Origin: Adineta steineri
Lineage: Eukaryota > Rotifera > Eurotatoria > Adinetida > Adinetidae
DNA length: 64,000 nt
Reading direction: 5' to 3'
NCBI GenBank assembly: GCA_905250115.1
Contig: CAJNOI010000060.1
Coordinates: 372,001-436,000, forward strand
Shown here: positions 59,606-64,000 of the stretch, one piece after another
Layout: every line of letters starts with the position of its first letter
How positions within the stretch are numbered: the first letter of the stretch is position 1
Notes under the pieces: generated by a model
Seen by the model: only the letters and a program-made list of their open reading frames with translations
Database searches by the model: none
Told to the model about the DNA's origin: nothing
Made by a program: the position numbers and the translations under genes

Positions 59606-62272
59606 AATAACTTTTTTTTATCATGCTGAAATAAGTGTATTCACATGACATAATATATCTTTCTGTCACTATAAATTTTATTATATTTTAAATAAAAAAC
59701 ATTTCTACGAACGATCAACATAGTCTTCAATCAATAAAACTAATATTAATATAATACTTAATAAAATAAAGAGAGGTTAGTTTATAAAAACTATCTTCAA
59801 AAACAAAAAAAACGTCGTAAATTCTATGGTTTAAGATATTTTAATTTGTTTATTGTTTTATTAAATTTCCATCTCGTATGAAAATAAGAAAGAATCTGCC
59901 GTTATGAATTCAATTTCAATAAACTATTTTTAACAACAGTAATGATCATTTTCATGTTGATCACAGTCGAGAAAAACTAGTAAAATAGTTATCCATATGT
60001 CATACATTGATACAGCTACGATAATTCTCATAGGAAATATTTTTAGTTTAGAGAAAATACTTGATTTATATTATATGATGTTCATTTGATAGTAGAAGTC
60101 AGTAAATGAATTTTTCAGTTTTCTATTGACTCTTTATGTGCTAGTATATATATGCCAGATAATGTATTTTCAAATATTACTTTATGCAAACTTCTTTTGA
60201 TTTCAACTTTCAATAATCTTTCGTTTACCTCGAAATATTATTTGTACTATATATTTGCTCTGCGACCATTTTATTTATTTAAAAACTAAGACGAATATGT
60301 CAATTAGTGTAATTTATTAATTGAATTGATCTAAAAGCATACTGTAAAAAGTTAATATGAACCAAGCTGATTATACCTTTCCCACAATGTTTTCAGACAA
60401 TTAGTAGAAAAATGTCTTTAGCTACAGTAGTGATAGAAGTCCTTTATCAAAGACAATAACCATCAAGATGCGAAAAATTTTCCTTGTTGTAATTGAAGTC
60501 ATGGTTGACTCGACAAAGCCTTTATAATTGATTCAGTTGAACTATATGAAGGAAATAGTAGTATTTCAATGAGTAACAAAGATAAATCTGCTGCTAGCAA
60601 TACGACTGCATCTATGTATATTGATCAATAGCCATACAATGTAAATAATGGTTTATCATATGATTCTACAAATATAACTATCATTTTAAGTTACTACTTC
60701 CATAGAATAAATATATCTTTACTACTTACAAGTATTCAATAAACAAAATTTAATTTACTTATAAAATTAACTAGTGATCTACCATAAAATATTATCAACC
60801 AAGACAAAGCATACATAAATTCTGCATTACTTTAGAATATGCATTGAAATATTACTGATTTATTCAAAAGCTAGATTGAACAGTAAATGTAATTAATTAA
60901 TCGAATGATTTGTCTTTTACATATCTCACTTTATGACATACTCATGAGAATGCTATTAATCCTATACAATAAGCAAAAGATATGTTAACTTAGTTTCCAA
61001 AGTCATATTCATCATATAATCAATAATTATAATTATAATATCTGCATTTTCTTTTTATTATTTTTGTTATTTATTCGTTTCTGGTTGTTTTTATCATATA
61101 TGCATATGCTGAAAATTTATAAGACTTTATTATTGAAAGAAAGAAAACAACCATTCTTACCAATTTAAAAATAAAAGCACGTGCCGTATGCAATTTTTTT
61201 TCTACTGCAGTCATTTTTACTGTTCTTTGTTTTTATCCGTTCTATTTTTTTCTGTTGGCTTTTTCCTATTTTTTCTCTTTTGGTTTTTTCCTACGTTGTG
61301 TCTATATAATCGTGCGGTATTTGAAAATGTTAAAACAAATTCTATAAATATATTCTTTATTATTTTAGTTGATCTTGTATTCGATGGAATGAACTGTTAG
61401 TCGATGAAAGATCTATTTACGATTATCTTTGACATCTGAAACAATTTAAAGGTGAAACTGAGGCTGTTCCTTGTGAAAAAAATTCTATTTTTCTGTTTTT
61501 CAGAAAAAAGTCTCAGTAAGTATGACAAATAAACAATTTAAAAATAGTATTAGTTAATAAACAATGTCGAACAAAGTTTTTAAACAATTTCAAACAACTT
61601 CAAATTATTTAATAAAATACTATAATGTCTTCAATGTAAAGACCAAAGTTTAAACGAAAATAAGAAAATATTTTGGTAATGTATGAGATTGAGTGAGAAC
61701 GGGTATTGTTTCGATAATCATGTCGACCTTTTAAGTCGATTATTAATGCCATAGGTTTTTTCCCATGTGCACTGACTCTATTACATATTGTTTTTTTCTT
61801 TCTTTACCGTCATATATCGTTTTCTGTTCTTCTCATGTGTCATATCAGTGTCTACGCTTCCCCGTCTATACGCCATATTTCTTTTTTTTCTTTTGGCATA
61901 CACCTCATTCCTTTTTCATTCTCTTCCTTTTTCTTGAACTAGTGAATAGGCAAACTCCACACACACAGATTCATATTGCTTACAATTAGAAGATTTTACT
62001 CAATATTTCTTCTGCGAAAATAACAGCGACTTAAATCAGAAATCGAAACTGGCTTGTTCAGTCCTTTTTTTTATTTTGTTTGGACCAAGTTGCTCTTATA
62101 ATGCACAAATAATTTTCATATAATAGTAATCTATGTTCGACTTGAATATGTTGATGTTTATATGATATGCACTGAACAATCGATATAACAATTGGATAAT
62201 GATATGATATTTAATGCAACATGTCAATAATTAAATTCTTTTCATATTTCTAAATATTTATTTTAGATAAAA
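59606..62272. other. Intergenic region with a GH45 relic
   Basis: 2.7 kb of AT-rich DNA. Apart from the GH45 relic at 60482-60676 nothing is recognisable. Open frames at 61188-61400 and 61765-61989 are Phe/Tyr/Leu-rich chance frames in T-rich sequence. Confidence 0.55.
60482..60676 (+). pseudogene. Decayed GH45 cellulase copy
   Basis: Two blocks align by eye with exon 2 of the intact gene. 60482-60530 matches the CCKLSCGWPGKAN region at the DNA level (TTGTTGTAATTGAAGTCATG against TTGTTGTAAATTAAGTTGTG). 60603-60676 matches the SAYMCTDQQPWNVSGNLSYG region, including GATCAA followed by TAG in place of CAA. The Cys codons, the Trp codons and the frame are lost. The first and third exons are not visible. 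It is a relic of a tandem duplication. Confidence 0.65.
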
Positions 62273-63001
62273 ATGCCTCATGATGCTACTATTGCAAATG
62301 AACAAGAACCAAATCATATGATCATTTGGCTTGATTTGACGATTGGAGATCCAGAACAACATATAAATCTTAAAAAATCATTTTCATCTCAATCTGATCC
62401 CAAAAATGAAACTCCAATGAAATTATTTGATAAAGATGAGGACGACATTCTTGATTCAGTAGGACCTGTATCTGTCGATTTTGAAGGTGTTGTATTTTTG
62501 TTGGCAGCATTCAAAAACGCTGAACGTTGTATTGAATGTTTTGAAGAAAATCAACATAAACGTATTTTTTTTATTGTATCTGGATCGATAGGACAAGTTG
62601 TTGTACCAAAAATCCTAGAAAGATTTCCACATATATTCACTGATTCAGTTACAAATGAGTCGTACAATTCAATATATATATTTTGTGGTGATAGAGCATA
62701 CCATGCGCAGTGGGCACTTGCTTATAGAAATTATGTTCAGATATTTGATGATGAAACTGCTCTATTACCTAGAATGGTACGTGATATTGCTGATCATTTC
62801 CGTGTTGAAGGCAGACGACAATTAGATGATGATCCTCCAAACTACCCAGCTGCTAAACATCGTCTTACATGGTCACATGAACTCTATCAACGATATGGTA
62901 AAATGAGCGATCTCTCAATACAAACAGAACTTGCTGAAGTGAATAAAGCTCTCGAAAGAATAGAGAGTGAAATGGTATCGTTAATGGATGTAGATAATTA
63001 A
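62273..63001 (+). CDS. Bdelloid-type protein of unknown function (ART/TPR N-terminal-like)
   Basis: Single-exon gene of 242 residues. The core HMIIWLDLTIGDPEQHINLK, then AAFKNAERCIECFEENQHKR, IFFIVSGSIGQVVVPKI and SIYIFCGDRAYHAQWA has an alternating beta-strand/helix pattern. It resembles the N-terminal domain that precedes TPR or ADP-ribosyltransferase regions in many bdelloid proteins, as I recall that family. The ART or TPR part is absent here. The C-terminal 80 residues are charged and helical, ending in a Glu/Met/Asp-rich coil. An acceptor (TATTTTAG) lies six bases before the ATG, fitting spliced-leader addition. The function of the domain is unknown. Confidence 0.75.
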   Translation: MPHDATIANEQEPNHMIIWLDLTIGDPEQHINLKKSFSSQSDPKNETPMKLFDKDEDDILDSVGPVSVDFEGVVFLLAAFKNAERCIECFEENQHKRIFFIVSGSIGQVVVPKILERFPHIFTDSVTNESYNSIYIFCGDRAYHAQWALAYRNYVQIFDDETALLPRMVRDIADHFRVEGRRQLDDDPPNYPAAKHRLTWSHELYQRYGKMSDLSIQTELAEVNKALERIESEMVSLMDVDN

Positions 63002-64000
63002 ATTAATAATAAACTTATATTTAGTGTTACTGTTTTTTATTTTTATGAATATATTGTGATATTCTTTATGTGTTCATATTCCTTTTTTTCATGTCTAGAT
63101 TTGTATTATCGAATCTATAAAGTAGAGTGTCACCAAGTGTGTATTTAGAAAAGTAATTTAATCGAAGTCTATGCCAATCTAATCATCTTAATATCATGAA
63201 AAAACATTAGGATAAATCTGAGGATAAAATAAACATTCTTTTAACAAGATATATAATGTAGAATGACGCTTTTGTTTTATCACGACGGAAAGTCATTGTG
63301 TGATAGTTTATTTACTTGTAATAGTTGTTTTTTTTGTTCTATACAATAAAAGATTTATTTTATAAAAATTATTTCATTTTATTCTATTGACTGTTAATAA
63401 ATTTTTGAAGAATTCATAACAGTTGGTGAAAAAATCTTATCATTATAAGTTGCTTAGCTTACAAAAAATGTAACTACTACTAACACATAGTTTATAGATT
63501 TTAGATGAAAACCATTTGACGATAACCAGCGACAACTATTATTACCTTTTTTTCAATTGACGATCGACTTATGAAGATATAACTTTGACTCATGGATTTA
63601 TGTATGACTATCGTTAATTTAAAACTATTATATATGATAAGACAAATGTATTCTTTGTAAATGATTTCATTTGCTGATAATATATAAAAACGACCTGTAG
63701 ACATGTTTTATTTAAAACTTTGTAATGTCACTCTGGCTTTTAAAATTATTCAGATTAATTCATATATCTGCAGCATGAAAACATGAGGTAAAACAAGAAA
63801 ATATTTCTAAAAGGGATTTACATATTTGAAGTTACTTTTTTGCTATATTTAATGTTGTTCATAAAACAATGGATGCATCACACGAGAACAAATAGTTTTC
63901 GAGAATAGGTACCAACTTTCTTTCTATTTAAATATAGCTTTGTTGACATGTTATTTTTTACACTGATGTTGAGTCATGTTTTACGTTCTTTCATTTCGTC
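63002..64000. other. AT-rich flank, no gene seen
   Basis: 1 kb downstream of the last gene to the window end. The minus-strand frame at 63501-63704 is low complexity and unconvincing. Nothing else was recognised. Confidence 0.5.

Noticed and set aside
1..64000. tRNA or rRNA genes
   Set aside because: I looked for T-loop motifs and rRNA-like GC-rich blocks and found no convincing candidate. A covariance-model scan would be needed to exclude them.

Overview
The window reads as animal nuclear DNA and most likely comes from a bdelloid rotifer. The reasons are: an AT-rich background; many GT-AG introns of about 50-60 bp; typical animal genes (P2X receptor, ARMC9, NDUFS1, GalNAc-transferase, LMF2, TBATA); and several hallmarks known from bdelloids. 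These hallmarks are an R-S-ExE ADP-ribosyltransferase, a GH45 cellulase, a eukaryotic RNA-dependent RNA polymerase, an S1/P1 nuclease, and tracts related to the TGTGGG telomere hexamer reported for bdelloids. The species cannot be named from the sequence.

Left core (1-21.3 kb). Minus strand: a P2X receptor; two neighbouring RRM plus coiled-coil proteins; a coiled-coil protein; a BRCA1-like tandem-BRCT protein with a small zinc-finger-like N-terminus. The ciliary protein ARMC9 lies on the plus strand and converges with a minus-strand, membrane-anchored S1/P1 nuclease.

Accessory island (about 21.4-39.6 kb). The texture changes here. It holds telomere-like C-rich/G-rich tracts, many with GGGTGT...CACACCCTCAA foldback ends; a piggyBac-like MITE; a 189-bp-arm inverted repeat; a hAT transposase fragment; an RRM-kinase fusion gene; a 1426-residue intronless RdRP with an intact DLDGD motif; and an ADP-ribosyltransferase fused to a Cys-pair domain. 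The telomere-like tracts were seen only in this island.

Right core (40.4-64 kb). A 100-N gap at 40.37 kb is flanked by an exact 47-bp duplication and is probably an unmerged contig overlap. Then come four closely packed minus-strand genes, in transcription order GalNAc-transferase, IQCC-like, NDUFS1 and LMF2. Spacings are 385, 106 and 208 bp, and splice-acceptor-like signals sit just before several ATGs, so they may be an operon resolved by spliced-leader trans-splicing. Plus-strand genes follow: a DUF4476-like protein, a TBATA homologue, a GH45 cellulase whose general-acid Asp is replaced by Ile, a decayed GH45 copy about 1 kb downstream, and a gene resembling the N-terminal domain of bdelloid ART/TPR proteins.

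Gene models were assembled by hand from reading frames and splice phases. Exon joins described as in phase were checked by codon arithmetic, but no database search was possible.
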